DNA of 64,000 nucleotides, from NCBI GenBank assembly GCA_009602735.1, contig WELA01001627.1, positions 97,578-161,577 of the forward strand, given 5' to 3'. Below, in pieces: positions 10,623-22,469 of the stretch. Positions within the stretch are counted from its first letter, which is position 1. Each line of letters begins with the position of its first letter. The notes beneath the pieces were generated by a model. It ran no database searches, was not told the origin of the DNA, and was given only the letters and a program-made list of their open reading frames with translations. The translations under genes were made by a program, and so were the position numbers. This DNA comes from Mesotaenium endlicherianum (Eukaryota > Streptophyta > Zygnematophyceae > Zygnematales > Mesotaeniaceae).

Positions 10623-13600
10623 TGGGGTGATAGCTCCTTCCGATATTTGGGCGCTCATTACTACACTTTTTCCGTTGCGCCATGAAAACTTTTCTTGTTG
10701 ATTTTTGAGTAAAAATTCCAAGAATATGCAACTTGAAACCATAAATGGTAATTTTGCTGGTACACCTAGCATTAAGTAGCAATGTTTCTCTTACAAATAG
10801 ATATTATTTTTTGATGTTAATTTTATCCAAGAAAAACTCACCATGCAAGAATCCTACTGAGCAAATAGTTTAAAGGTTTGGCGTTCTCAAACAACTTCAC
10901 TTTACACGATACGAAGATACTTCAATGACTATGTCTTGAGCTTTATACAACAAACTTCTTTTGCTACGTTATTTCCTTTGTGTATGAAGCTCACCTCGAC
11001 TTGATGCAAAACCTTGCACGTGGTCTTGGACTTTTACCGTGCAATATGCGCAAATATTGTTCTCATACAATATCTCGCCTTTGTGTGCATAGCTTTTACC
11101 TTTCTCACCCCTTTTGCTTGAGATCTTGGGGCCCCTACAAGTTCCGGCTCACATGCTTGTGACATGTTAACTTTACAACTCGGGATATGATTCCCCGCTT
11201 GGTTTGTCTGTCCACGTGCCTTGGGAGGTCAAATCCATGCTTACACCAGAAACACGTTTACTTACGTTGTTAAACTCGCGTAAGGCAATTACTAATGACT
11301 GCCTAGAAAATGCAGTGGGGTCTGGCCCCTGCCACCAAGTTGGAACTCAATGGCCCAAATGAAGGGTGGGGGCCAAGTTGCAATTGGTTCATCCTTAAAA
11401 ATTCTATCATTGACCCTCAACAATCCTCTCGGAACGACTAAATCACCCCTCAAGTCCTCCTTTCTGCCAAACTTGATCCGCAACACTTTATACAAGCAAG
11501 ACAAGCCACCTTGGCCCGATGCATTCACGCACACAGCTCCTGCATCACTTTGATACAATCACCAAGTATGCGAACACATCACATTTCGGATTCGCAATTA
11601 GCAAGCATACACTTCACCTCAAACTCGGTACATTGTCTTTGTGCAAGTATATGTTTTACTCTATGCACAACACATGTTATATTATCTCTTCTTAATTAAG
11701 TACTATTCTAACTTCAATTTCTACTCAACTCCAACGGCGTGATACACAACGATGACTCCTTTCGTCAGAGCTCTCCTATTGGTCTAAAGACTCTCAGACC
11801 AATCGATTCTCCATTACACCGTGGTGGCACACCATTCCACCAGCACCGCACCTTGGTCCAGCCAGCTATATCTTTAGGCCGGGTAGGTGCCTCACCCTGC
11901 CTCCTTCTCCTACGACATATAGTCCTTCTACTCCCAGCTAATCCCAACTAGACTATCTAATCCTATCGCTTCCTGCTATGCCAATTTGGGGTGCTCTACA
12001 ACTCTGTCAGTTCATGGCGGCAGCCGTTCTAAGTACTACTTTTACTCTCTTATATTCTCAGCTAAATTATACTCTATATATTGTCCTGCCATAGGTGCTT
12101 CTATGAGAAACCTATCAAGTAGAGACTCTGGTCCAAGTCCTCGTTGCGGTGGAGTTTGGTCTTGGTCCCTCAGCTCTTCGAGTCCTCTCAAGACCTTTCG
12201 TAAGCCCTCTCGTCAGCTTCGTCGTTGACATCCTCTAGCCTTGTAAATTCCTCTTATTGTACACCTCTAGGCCTGGCGTAGTTTGATCCTTCCTCAGTCT
12301 TGTCAATCGATCTCTTTGTATCCGTCTTGCACTCAATCTTTTTGCAAAGCTCTTGCTCTACTTGGTGTACTTTGGTCTTCGCCCGGACTCATCTTGACGT
12401 AATGACACTCTCTGACTAACTCTTCCAAGTATTCATCCTTGAACCAACTCTTCTGTCTTACCATTCACCTATTGCATATTCAAGGCAAGAGGTCCGCATC
12501 TAAAATGGACTCATTATTTGGCCCGTTTTGAGATGCCTAATAACCCTCTACAGCAAGACCTCTCATCAACTAGAGCAGACAATTTTTTCCCTGTCCCCTT
12601 CTTTGACACGCGACGCCCTTCCTTCATTACCATACATCGAATTTACACATGGCCCATATGTCACTATTTGGCCTTCTTAAAGAGCACTTTGATCCCAAAT
12701 GGTATTCTTTCCACTAGTTTTTTATTCAATGAATATGATTTTCTTTTTTACATATCATGATTTCATATAACCTTGAAGCTACATACGTTCACGTAAAAGG
12801 GAGAAGCAAAGTTAATTACATACGTGATACATTGTAACATTACAATCACTTGTTTAGATTAGCACTCTCAGGTACATTGAAAATCAGACTGATAATCGTC
12901 ATTGGAAGTTTCAGAAACATCATTACACGCTTCATTAACTATAAAGAATCAAATTCAAATTAAGAACTTGGTTGATTTAAGTCAAAAATTCAAGACTATA
13001 CATGTATGTTCATACATTTGAATCTTCTTTCAAAATATTGTTTCACAATGACACTTGCACACTTGTAAAATATTTCAGTTCTACAGGTAGTTTGTTGGGC
13101 CGAATACAAGTACGAGCCTTTTGTGACTTGCACAATCTTAGGATGTACCATGCATGCTTTTGTTGAATTGAACCTCCTCTACGTGCTAGTTGACGCTTTG
13201 GCAAAGGCAGTTTGTAATAGATCAATACATAAGTTGCAAAACACGAGTCTCGTGAAGGAGTGTGTATCACTGCACTACATAGACGATAGTTGAGATCTGA
13301 AGCTTCGAGGTTGTCAAAGCGTCAAAGAATGATGAACTTGTATACCTCAAAGAAATCTCTACTTATGACCACTTCAAAGCAATACTGTCCGTTACTTTGA
13401 GCAATGTTAGACATGCAATTTGAGGAAATCAAATATTTTCTTAAGTAACCAATACCATTGTCAATGTCCCAACAAACCTGTAGCCTAAGACTACCTACTA
13501 CCAATCAAGTTTGCCATATATTGATGCATTACAATCTATTTTCTTGATTGTCTTTTGTGATGCCATGTTGTAAGAACGACTTTATATATATGAAAGTTAC

Positions 13601-14700
13601 AGACATACATATCTTTCTTACATTATGGCAACATATATAGGGAGTACATACTTGCAATTCTTATTTTCAAAATATTGTCTATCGAGCATGCATCATAATC
13701 GTACGAGTCAGCAACAAGTCATCAAGTATCTCGTGCATTTCGAATCATGCATCACCATGTGCTATCATATGCATGATTTCTTACCCCCTTACTACACAAG
13801 TGGCAAGATATATTACAAGCTATGGGTAGCTTATTTTGCTATGTGGTACCTCGGTCTTTGACGACTATTAGTATAAGACAATCAAAGGGAAGTAGGGCAC
13901 TACATTGTTGTGTACTTATTGGTTGTTGACAGTTGCATCACACCCATGAGTAACCAAACCAAGTGTACAAGTCCCAGAATGTAGACCCACCATTTATGAA
14001 CTTACAAACGTCTCGTGTGGTATGATGTACCTTAAAATTTCATGTTGCATCTAAAGGTAAGTTTTTATCATTAGGAGTGTAAAACTCACAAGCACACTGC
14101 TTTTGGGGGAGACAATTATGATTTCACAATAAAACGCCTTACTTCTGTGTGTGACAAACGGAGTGTTTAAAGAAAGCGCTTACGACTCTTAAGCCACGGT
14201 ATAGCTTGGTGATAGGCCAGCAATGATTGCATGGAACACAAACAATTTCTATGTAGTCTATATCGACAAAGCTTACAAGTCAGTGGGCAAGTGGTGGTGT
14301 GGCTGGCACGCAAAGGCACAAAGCCGACCTGTAGGTGGTCGCTGAAAGACATGGACACATTCTAGGCAATGAATATAAGAATGATTGTTGTGAGAGAACA
14401 TGGAGCTCCATGTTAAAGGCCACTCCTGATGTGTGGGAGGTAAGATGTGGTTTCTATACATAGAGCCTAAACTCAAGGGGGATGCTACTCATTATACCCT
14501 ACAGTAAAATGGTGCTATACAGGTGCACTTAGTGAGCTATTCTACTATACAAGGCAAAGCACACATATTCTATATACATGTGTGTAAATACACAATGGGA
14601 ATGCCAGGACTATACATATATGACCTTAGCGAGAAACCTCCTGGAGCTACACTACACCACTGGCTGCAGCCATGCCTGCTGTCCCAGTCGGTCAGTCCAT
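10623..14700. other. 4-kb stretch without recognised genes
   Basis: AT-rich, unique-looking sequence between the gypsy LTR and the synthase gene. Open frames are short on both strands. One minus-strand stretch near 11300-11550 contains LYKVLRIKFGRKEDL, but no domain or splice-linked partner was found. It may hold old degraded repeats. Confidence 0.5.
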
Positions 14701-14780
14701 AAGTTATCCTTGTGCTTCAGGCAGAGCAGAGCTAATCATGTGGCCGGTAAGAGTAGGGTCTAACACCGGCAGCTGGAGAT

Positions 14781-17700
14781 TCAGAGCTGAAGGGAAGCCA
14801 TGACAAGCGCCTGAGCTTGTTGCAGATACGCGGATGCGCGCGGTGCCACATAGGTGTGTAACACAGCTCGAAGAGGCGGTGTTGCAAATAGAGCGTAGAG
14901 AGCTCCCGCAGCCAGAATGCCGGTCAGCGTCACTCCATTGACAAACACAAAAGTGAAACTGTCTCGCACACGCCTCATGAGGGAGAAGTGGGGCCGGCCT
15001 GCCGAGAGAGAGTGCTGTTCCCGCAGTGCTCTGGGGGCCTTGGGATCTGCCAGTAGCGGCCTGCCAGCCAGCAGCACACAGATCAAGCACATTCTGTCAT
15101 TGTGGCACGCGCAACTCACAACCGGTGCTCGTTCAAGTATTGTACCACATTCACTTGATGATCCTGAGTGTGATAATTGGGAGAGGACTATGAGTGAGTG
15201 AGTACATACTGCGTGAGAGCAGAGGACAATGTAGAAGTGGTGGTTTGCTGCCCTTGCAGCCGTGTGCTGAGCCACTGCCAAAAGTGCAACGGCTGCAGGG
15301 CTTGGCCCCCGCTGTCGGTGAGCCCTGCCAACCCACAGCCTCACCCACAGTCACAACCACAACCGTAGCCTCAGCTCGAGGCTCCACCAGATCCATCCAT
15401 CCATCCATTCATCCATCTATCTCATCCTTCCAGCTCCTCCGACGGTGCACTGGCCAAAGGTGCCGACGAAACGGGAGGTTAGAGACACACCTGGAACAGC
15501 CCCCTGCTGAGGGAGCTCCGGAATGGTGTCATCCCAGAGGACGCTGCCAGGCGTGCCTGGCTTGTGCCATGGCAGAGCCATGGACAGTGGTGGCCAGAGG
15601 TACATGCAAATCAGAACGCCCCATGCCAGTGCCACCGCCTGCTCAACCCCCATCCCATCCACAACTCTCTGAGAGCAAGCCTGACAACTCGACCCCGAGT
15701 GCTCTCGGCTGCTGTGACAAAGGGCCTGCGAACTGCACCAGTAGCAGCAGTAGCACGCATACCTGAGCCAATGCCTCTTCCTGCGACAGGAGGCCCATGG
15801 CGAAGCGCACCACATTGTACAGGCAGCCTAGAGCAATGAGGAGGTAGTACACGAGGTACATCCACGTCTGCCGCAGCGCGTGCCTCCAGTTGTTGTCTGC
15901 ATCCTTCTTTGTCACTGTGAACCCGATCTGGACAGCCGCAACGCCCCATTCCCCTCCTCAGCACGCTGGCACACGGTGAGCACCCATGAGAGGACGGAAG
16001 GGGTCGGAAGGGGAAGAAGGAAGGGAGGGAGGGAGGAGTGCACAGTCTCACCTCGCGGGCTCCCAGCAGAACGCGGAAGAGCCACAGCTCGGAGGCCAGC
16101 ACCTTCCAGCAGGCCAGCAGGTTGTTGGGCACGGCCCACACCCACGCCTGCGATCCGCGCCACATCTCGTGGCCCTTGTTGGGCACGCCGCGGTGCGCGC
16201 TCCACAGCATCACGCGGTTGGCGCCGTAGTAGAGCGCAAACAGCGTGCAGAACTCTTGCGCATTGGCGCTCAGGGGCCCCACGGACGTCCACAGGTACAC
16301 GATGGGCGCCAGCGAGATGATGAGCGTCGGCAGCGCCAGGCAGTACTGCGGGCACAAGCACCCCAATCCCGCCGCTCTGTCAGCACCCCCTCGAAGTCCT
16401 TCCTCTCTCGCAGAGGACGGTAGTGGCAGAGGCAGCGGAGCGGGACTAGGGGTGACCCAACCTGGAAGGCGGACTGGAAGAAGAGCAGGGCCTGCGGGGC
16501 CGTAAGTGCCGGCTTCAGCAGAGGGTTGTCACGACACAGGATTTGCAGCGAGCCCATGGCCCAGCGCAGGCGCTGCTTCAGCACAGAGTCGATGTCGTCC
16601 GGCGCCAGGCCGAAGATGAGGCGCTCATTCAGATAAATGGACGAGAAGCCTGCCACCACCCGCCCCTCCCACTAGTCAGTCAGGAAAAGCAGCACAGCAC
16701 GGGCCATGCACAATTCGGACGTGACCCAGTGGGGCATGGAGAGGCACCTGCGCTCATGAGAGCCATGGCCGAGTTGTAGTCCTCTGTGATGGACCCGAAG
16801 GCCTGCCCGCCAATGGAGACGAGCGCGTCGCGCCGGAAGATGACGCCCGTACCCACGCAGGGGCAGGCGCCAATGCCATCGCGGCCCTGCATCATGGGGC
16901 CGTAGAAGAAGGCGGCCCGGTGGCCCATGGGGTCGTCCTTCTCCACGTTGTAGAAGTCCTGCGGGGTCTGCACGAAGGCCAGCTTGGGCCGTGCTCGCCA
17001 CCCCCCTCCCCGAGGGCTCTGCTCGTAGAAGTGGCCCATCACGCGGTCCAGAAACTCGGGCTTGGGGATCATGTCGCAGTCAAACACCACCACGTGCGAC
17101 CCAGGGACGGCCTGCCAGGTGGCACGCCCTTTGAGTAGCTGCGAGTTGATGTTGCCCGCCTTGGCATGATGCGGCACGCCCTTCACCTGCGCCGCGACAG
17201 AGACGCCTCTCCCTCCGTCACCAAATTGTGCAAGAGACCATGTGTGCGTGTCTGTCGTGTACAAACATCGTGTATGTTATGCGGTCAGATGTGGAGAGAG
17301 AGTGAGGACGAGAGGGGCAGACCTTAGTGCGAGTGGCATAGTGCAGGGAGGGCCACCCGCGGCCGTAGGGGCCAGCAGGCTGCTGCTCCATCTCCGCCTT
17401 GAGCTTGGCGCACATGGTCTCCACCTCCTCCCGCCGCCCGTCGTCCAGCACGTGCACCACCAGCTTTGAAGGCGGGTATCTGCCACCTCCGCCACCACCA
17501 CCACCACCACCACCACCACCACAGGATCAGCCGCAGAAAGGGGAGAAGAGGGCAGGGGAAGGGGAAGGGGGGAGCAGGGGGGTAGGCGGGAGGGACTGAC
17601 ATCATGTTGAGTGCGGCGCACACGGTGGCCTCGATAATGGCCACGGGCTCGTTGTAACACACCACGTACGCGTCCACGCCCGGATACGCTGCGGCCGCCA

Positions 17701-18000
17701 GCCCCATGGCCTGCAGGCTGCGCTGCGCCCGCTCCACGGGCGCCCAGATCTCGAGGCAGAAGAAGAAGCTGGGCGCAAAGGTGGCGAGCTCACACAAGTA
17801 GAACACGATGCTGACAGCGATGCAGTCCTTGTTTAGGCTGCGCTCCGCCCGCCACACGAAGTACACCACCCCCAGAGCCTGCGTGATGATGGCCAGCAGG
17901 CGCCACCAGTAAGTGCCCCTCTTGAGCTGCGCCCCCGGGGTGCCGGCGCCGTAGTAGGCGCGCTCTACGAGGCGCTGCTGCTGCTGCTGCTGCTGCTGCT
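14781..18000 (-). other. GT2 synthase domain with transmembrane segments
   Basis: Processive family 2 glycosyltransferase with all four catalytic signatures: VVHVLDDG (D978/D979), VVFDCDMIPKP (D1054/D1056), SITEDYNSAM (TED, D1154) and KQRLRW (Q1190, R1193, W1194). Further BcsA/CESA-like blocks are YPGVDAYVVCYNEP, IYPPSKLVVHVL, HHAKAGNIN, FVQTPQDFYN and VGTGVIFRRDAL. Two spans precede the domain (about 865-915) and about five follow. There is no PilZ domain and no plant CESA zinc finger or plant-specific region. Expected role: UDP- or GDP-sugar dependent beta-glycan synthesis with secretion through its own channel. The product is unknown. Confidence 0.85.
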
Positions 18001-21000
18001 CATCCTCACGCTCTGCGCTGGCACTGCCGCTGCCGCTTCCGCTGCTGCTGACAGAGCAGGGTGAGTCGAGAGCCGAGTAATCCGAAGACACCCCGGAGGA
18101 GTGCAGGAGGGAATTGTCGAGCACACTGACGGGGCTCCAGCTGCGCTTCATCTTGTCGCTGGCGCTCTTCTTCAAAAGCTCCAGGTGCTCCTGCGCCATC
18201 AGCCGCATGAGGGTGCTGCTGGAGCCCCCCTGCTGCTGTTGCTGCTGCTGCTGCTGCTCCACCTTGATGGACACAAGCGTGGAGGGGGAGCCATCACCCC
18301 CCTCCCACTTGCGCGCCAGCTTGTACAGATCCGACGCCAGGTCCATGTGGCCCGCATCCAGAGCCAAGTCTGCTGCGGTCGCCCCCTGCAGCCCCACAAC
18401 CACCAGCAGCAAAAGAAACATTAGCAAGCAGCAGCAGCAGCAGCAGCAGCACATGTGTGAGCAGGACCTCCATTCCTTCTCCGTCAAATCTCTGCCCGCC
18501 CACCCANCCCGTTGGCGGCAGCGTAGTGCAGCGCAGAGTCCTCCCACTTGTCCTGCTTGCGCTGCTCCACGCACGCGCCCCGCTCCAGCAGCCACTCCAC
18601 GGCTTCCACCTGCCAGCAGCCCAGCACAGCCCAGCTAAGATTGCAGTCGGCTAGCTGACTGCCAACTCCGAAAGCCCCACGCTGATAGGTTGAGGGCATA
18701 CCTGGCCCGCAATGACAGCAGCATGGAGCGCAGAGAAGCCCAGGATGGAGGTCCTGTCAACGTCAAAGCCCTTCATACGAGAAATCTGCTCCATCACCTC
18801 TATGTTTCCCTGCTTGCGCGCGCATACACACGCACACGCACACAAACACACACCCAGACGCAATAGGGCCATGAGAGCTTTGGAGGTTGCGTGTATTGGA
18901 GAGGATTAGAGAGAACTAGAGCCTGCCACAATATGGAAGGGGGAGCATGACGCACCTGCACTGCCGCGTAGCGGAATGCGCCACTGTACACATCACCGAG
19001 GGTGCCCCTTGCCAGCAGCCTCCGCCGCACGGCTATATACAGCATGAAGGCGGCAAGGGCAAGAAGGAACGCCAGCAGCGTAACACGGCCGAACGGGATG
19101 AGCAGCAGCGACGGGTGCAGCGGAGCCGGGGGGCGTGTGCCGCCTCTGCGCGCGCGCACTGCCCGCAGAGGGGACCTCACGGGGCACTCGTCAGACCTGC
19201 AGGCAGGCACGCACGCTCTCTTCTGGCTCGCCTGTCAGAGACTGCAAAAACAGCAGTGCTGCTGCTGCTGGTGGTGGTGGTGGGGCCGCGTGCGGGTACG
19301 GGTATGCTGAGGGCGCGGAGCTGGAGCTGCGGCGAAGGGGCGGACCTGTTGTGAGAGGGAACGCCGTCGAGGGCGCGCACGGAGGCGCTGTAGTAGAGGA
19401 TGCCCTGCTGCCACGAGGGGTCCTGCGGCTCCTTGAAGACGACATCCACGTCCACGGACCACGACCGCCGGTGGCCGCGCACCACTGTGGCGCCTGCCCC
19501 CATCTTGGTGGCCGGCATGCCACTGTTGTCCACGCTGCAAGACTCCAGACGAGACAAGATGAGGGGCAGGGATGATTGACCCGTGTCACCCGTCCAGTGA
19601 CAGAAGCAGGCGGATAAAGGTTGCTGCGACTCCCTTACCTGTACACTTCCACGCCCACTTGACTGATGTGGCCTTGGAAAGGAACCCCCACAGAGACAGT
19701 GATGCTCCCATTGGCTGCCACACAAGCCCGCCCCCACCACAACTCTGTGTGACTTTATGCTCTCCTCTCTCCCCACGGGTGGGGAACTTACTACTGCCGT
19801 TGACAGGTCGGGGAGAGAGAGCACAAGCAGAGATGGGACGCACTGATGATGACGATGTCAGTGGGGGCAGGGGACAGGTCCACCAGGCTCTCATCCTGCT
19901 GGAAGTCGTGCAACAGCTTCCAGTAGCGCTGCCCCTTCTTCCTCTGCACCACCTGCGCAGCCGCAGCCGCAGCAGCAGCACCTGCACCGTCACTGCTCCG
20001 CAATACTGGGCTGCTACTCTGCTGCTCGCTAGGGAGGGAGGCACGCACCTGGAGGTCGCGCACGAGCGCCTGCAGTACAGTGGCATTGCTGCTGAACGTC
20101 CAGTCCACGTTGAAGCCCCCCTGCAGGCACCGCCCATCCCGTACATGCCACTCTTTCAGCTGCAGCCACCATGCTCGCAGCGGTCCACATGGATGCCACC
20201 ACACCGGCTCGCGCATGCCCTGCTTGCATGCTGTCCCTCCCGGCTACTTGATATGGGTGGGTCCCAAGTCTCATCAATCTCGCATTTGTGTCTATGTATG
20301 CACACATACACATACATACACAGGAAATAACCACTTGGACCAGCACGTCACGTGGCCCTCGGGTGACCCAACTCGTTCATGTCTGCCCATTCAGTTCAGG
20401 ATTCCAGGTCCCAGCATCCCCCTGTGCTGTTGTGAGGGTTAAAAAGGGGGGAGCAGAGGGGAGAGGGGGAAAAAGGGACAGAGAGAGGGAGAGGGATGAA
20501 AATAAAGGAAGGGGGAGGGNNNNNNNNNNNNNNNNNNNNNNNNNNNNNNNNNNNNNNNNNNNNNNNNNNNNNNNNNNNNNNNNNNNNNNNNNNNNNNNNN
20601 NNNNNNNNNNNNNNNNNNNNNNNNNNNNNNNNNNNNNNNNNNNNNNNNNNNNNNNNNNNNNNNNNNNNNNNNNNNNNNNNNNNNNNNNNNNNNNNNNNNN
20701 NNNNNNNNNNNNNNNNNNNNNNNNNNNNNNNNNNNNNNNNNNNNNNNNNNNNNNNNNNNNNNNNNNNNNNNNNNNNNNNNNNNNNNNNNNNNNNNNNNNN
20801 NNNNNNNNNNNNNNNNNNNNNNNNNNNNNNNNNNNNNNNNNNNNNNNNNNNNNNNNNNNNNNNNNNNNNNNNNNNNNNNNNNNNNNNNNNNNNNNNNNNN
20901 NNNNNNNNNNNNNNNNNNNNNNNNNNNNNNNNNNNNNNNNNNNNNNNNNNNNNNNNNNNNNNNNNNNNNNNNNNNNNNNNNNNNNNAGGGGGAGGGGGGG

Positions 21001-22469
21001 GAGGGAGGGGGGGCAGAGAGAGGGAGAAGAAGGGAGCACCTCTTTTTTCCGATTGTCGAACCAGACCACCATCTTGAGGCGAGGTAACCATTTGGAAACA
21101 TCGCGAGCTTCCTCACTGTCCCCCTCTACGTTCAGAATCTGCCACCCAGCAAGGGGGGCCCACACAATTGTGAGCATGACGTGCAGTCGAAAGACACGCA
21201 TGGCACATGCTGGTAGGCTTCTAAGCGGCCTAGTTGAATGAGAAATAGGTGTCGTACCTGCCGCCACCACGCCTGCTTGACTGCCAGCTCATCGTCACAA
21301 CATGAGCTGGTGGGGTTGTAGAGAGCCGCCACCTCGGGCAGAGCAAGCGGCTTGTTGCGCGAGGCATTGGCGCAGAACATGGCATAGAAGTCTGGGACCG
21401 CACTCTCATTGCCGTTCGCCCCGTCGTAGTTCCCCGTCAACTGCAAATCCACACACGGTCAGCCGATCTCAGCTCAGCTGAGCTGGCCAGTCACACGCGT
21501 AGCATGCCACGTGGCGGAAAGAAGAAGGCACCTCACCTTGTCATAGAAGGAGCTGGGCTCGGGCACCTCGTTGCGGCCCCAGGGGGACTTGCGGCCCCAG
21601 TGGTAGAGCGTCATGCCCACCCAGTCGACGGCGTCGTCGCCGGGGTAGAAGGGCGAGTACATGTCGTCCTCCATGCTCAGCTGGCCGTCGCCGTTGGTGT
21701 CCAGCACGCCAAAGTCGCTGCAGTCCTCCGCGCCCTTGCATGTGTGCGCGCCGTATGAGAAGGGGTAGCCGCCCCCGTTGTTGGGCGCCCACAGCATGGC
21801 GGAGCGGCACGTGAAGGCGCGGATGTGTGCGGCCAGCAGGCGGAAGGCTGCCACGTACTCCGTGGGCCTCTGGCACCACGGGTACCAGCCGCCGTTCATC
21901 TCCTGCCCGAACCGGATCATGAAGGATACGCCGCCCGTCTCGTACGGCACCAGGATGTCCACCAGGCGCCGGCACGCCTTGGCCGTCACGGCCGCCAGCC
22001 CGCTGTGGGGCTCCAGCGTCACCAGCGCTATGCCCCCCACGGCCGCCACCTGTATGCCCGCATACAGGCCAGTCAGTGACCCCCACCCATGCACTTCAAG
22101 TAAAAGAGGTCGCCGGCGCTGGGTGCGCGGCGTCGTGCGTGTTGTTGTGGATGTAAACTGTAGGCTTACCTGCTTCAAGAAATCATGCAGCAGGGCCACG
22201 TCCGCGTCGCGCAGGGGGAAGTGCTGGAAGGTGGAGAACACGACGGGGTCGAATCCGATCTCCTCCACGTACTGCTTCAGGGGCACTGTGTTGTTCATGG
22301 TCACGCCAAAGTAACCGCCTTGCCATGGCTCTAGTAGCGCCAGATTTTGCGCATCTGCTGACGCTGGCATGGAAAGCCCGACTGCAGGCAACGACGTGCT
22401 GGCTGTGCTTGGGCAGCACAGGCCCCACAGCAGCAGGCAGGCCCCCAGAGGCCTCCACAGTCCCACCAT
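14781..22469 (-). CDS. GH26-ankyrin-GT2 fusion: predicted membrane polysaccharide synthase
   Basis: One host gene, predicted 1570 residues in 20 exons: 22469-22170, 22049-21537, 21440-21258, 21138-21040, 20159-20049, 19952-19844, 19714-19639, 19534-19300, 19231-18956, 18809-18702, 18609-18508, 18385-17601, 17479-17323, 17186-16748, 16649-16462, 16345-16052, 15927-15763, 15668-15491, 15324-15210, 15060-14781. Every junction has GT/AG borders and compatible phase. The exon 8/9 junction is the least certain, and the donor at 18507 contains an N. The 467-bp N gap falls in intron 4, and residues on both sides read on naturally (WFDNRKKE to LKEWHVRDG). Domain order: signal peptide, GH26, beta-sandwich, one membrane span (about 590-610), ankyrin repeats (about 624-735), polyQ linker, two spans, GT2 domain, about five spans. 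An in-frame stop just before the ATG fixes the start. The gene could be two genes if a hidden terminator exists, but no stop is needed anywhere in the model. Confidence 0.75.
17480..17521. repeat. (CCA)n microsatellite in intron 12
   Basis: Trinucleotide repeat just inside the intron upstream of exon 13. It is non-coding in the model, although the frame stays open across it. Confidence 0.85.
17976..18002 (-). repeat. CAG repeat encoding polyglutamine 834-841
   Basis: CAG tract in exon 12, translated as eight glutamines between a Ser/Gly-rich segment and the first GT2 span. A second tract at about 18232-18258 encodes Q748-756. A third CAG run (18427-18450) is intronic. Confidence 0.85.
18300..19000 (-). 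other. Ankyrin-repeat region of the fusion protein
   Basis: Exons 9-12 encode about three to four ankyrin repeats: AFRYAAVQGNIEVMEQI, GFSALHAAVIAGQVEAVEWL (then LERGACVE), DSALHYAAANG and GATAADLALDAGHMDLASDL. The ALH.AA..G..E signature is clear. The repeats lie between the N-terminal span and the synthase domain, so they are predicted cytosolic and may bind a partner or assist assembly. Confidence 0.8.
18956..20159 (-). other. Exons 5-9: beta-sandwich region and membrane span
   Basis: Residues 366-634. Exon 5 closes the GH26 barrel (GGFNVDWTFSSN). Exons 6-8 carry alternating strand-like segments (APTDIVII, GSITVSVGVPFQGHISQVGV, SWSVDVDVVFK, GILYYSASVRALDG) suggesting an Ig-like or carbohydrate-binding beta-sandwich; no specific CBM family was recognised. 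Exon 9 holds one hydrophobic span (VTLLAFLLALAAFMLYIAV) followed by RRR, which by the positive-inside rule places the N-terminal domains outside and the following ankyrin region in the cytosol. Confidence 0.65.
20520..20986. other. Assembly gap (N) in intron 4 of the synthase gene
   Basis: 467 N bases flanked on both sides by purine-rich GGGGA/AGAG low-complexity sequence, so the gap is probably an unresolved simple repeat. Phases and residues on either side join without a missing exon. Confidence 0.95.
21040..22469 (-). other. Exons 1-4: signal peptide and GH26 domain
   Basis: Residues 1-24 form a hydrophobic secretion signal (GACLLLWGLCCPSTAS). From about residue 48 the sequence follows glycoside hydrolase family 26 (endo-beta-mannanase and relatives): GYFGVTMNN, VVFSTFQHFP, IALVTLEPHSG, then MIRFGQEMNGGWYPW with the acid/base Glu150, FYPGDDAVDWVGMTLYHWG, and KPLALPEVAAL with the likely nucleophile Glu307. 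Both catalytic glutamates are present, so hydrolysis or transglycosylation is plausible; substrate (mannan, mixed-linkage glucan) cannot be read from sequence. The domain would face the cell wall. A DTNGDGQLSMED loop before the YPGDD motif looks like an EF-hand calcium loop. Confidence 0.83.

Noticed and set aside
10623-14700. Sixty- to ninety-codon frames in the AT-rich region
   Set aside because: No motifs, no splice-compatible neighbours, and lengths expected by chance.
17324-18595. A single 423-codon frame across exon 12 as a separate gene
   Set aside because: It reads through two introns (CAG and CCA repeats). Splice sites and phase tie its parts to the larger GH26-ankyrin-GT2 gene.
20377-21270. 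Long open frames running through the N gap on both strands
   Set aside because: They are open only because N codons cannot be stops. The real exon there is 21138-21040, and the gap is intronic.
21541-22086. Arg/Gly-rich alternative frame over GH26 exon 2 (and similar GC-rich shadow frames at 19135-19589)
   Set aside because: These are shadows of GC-rich coding exons with no family motif; the true frames carry catalytic motifs.
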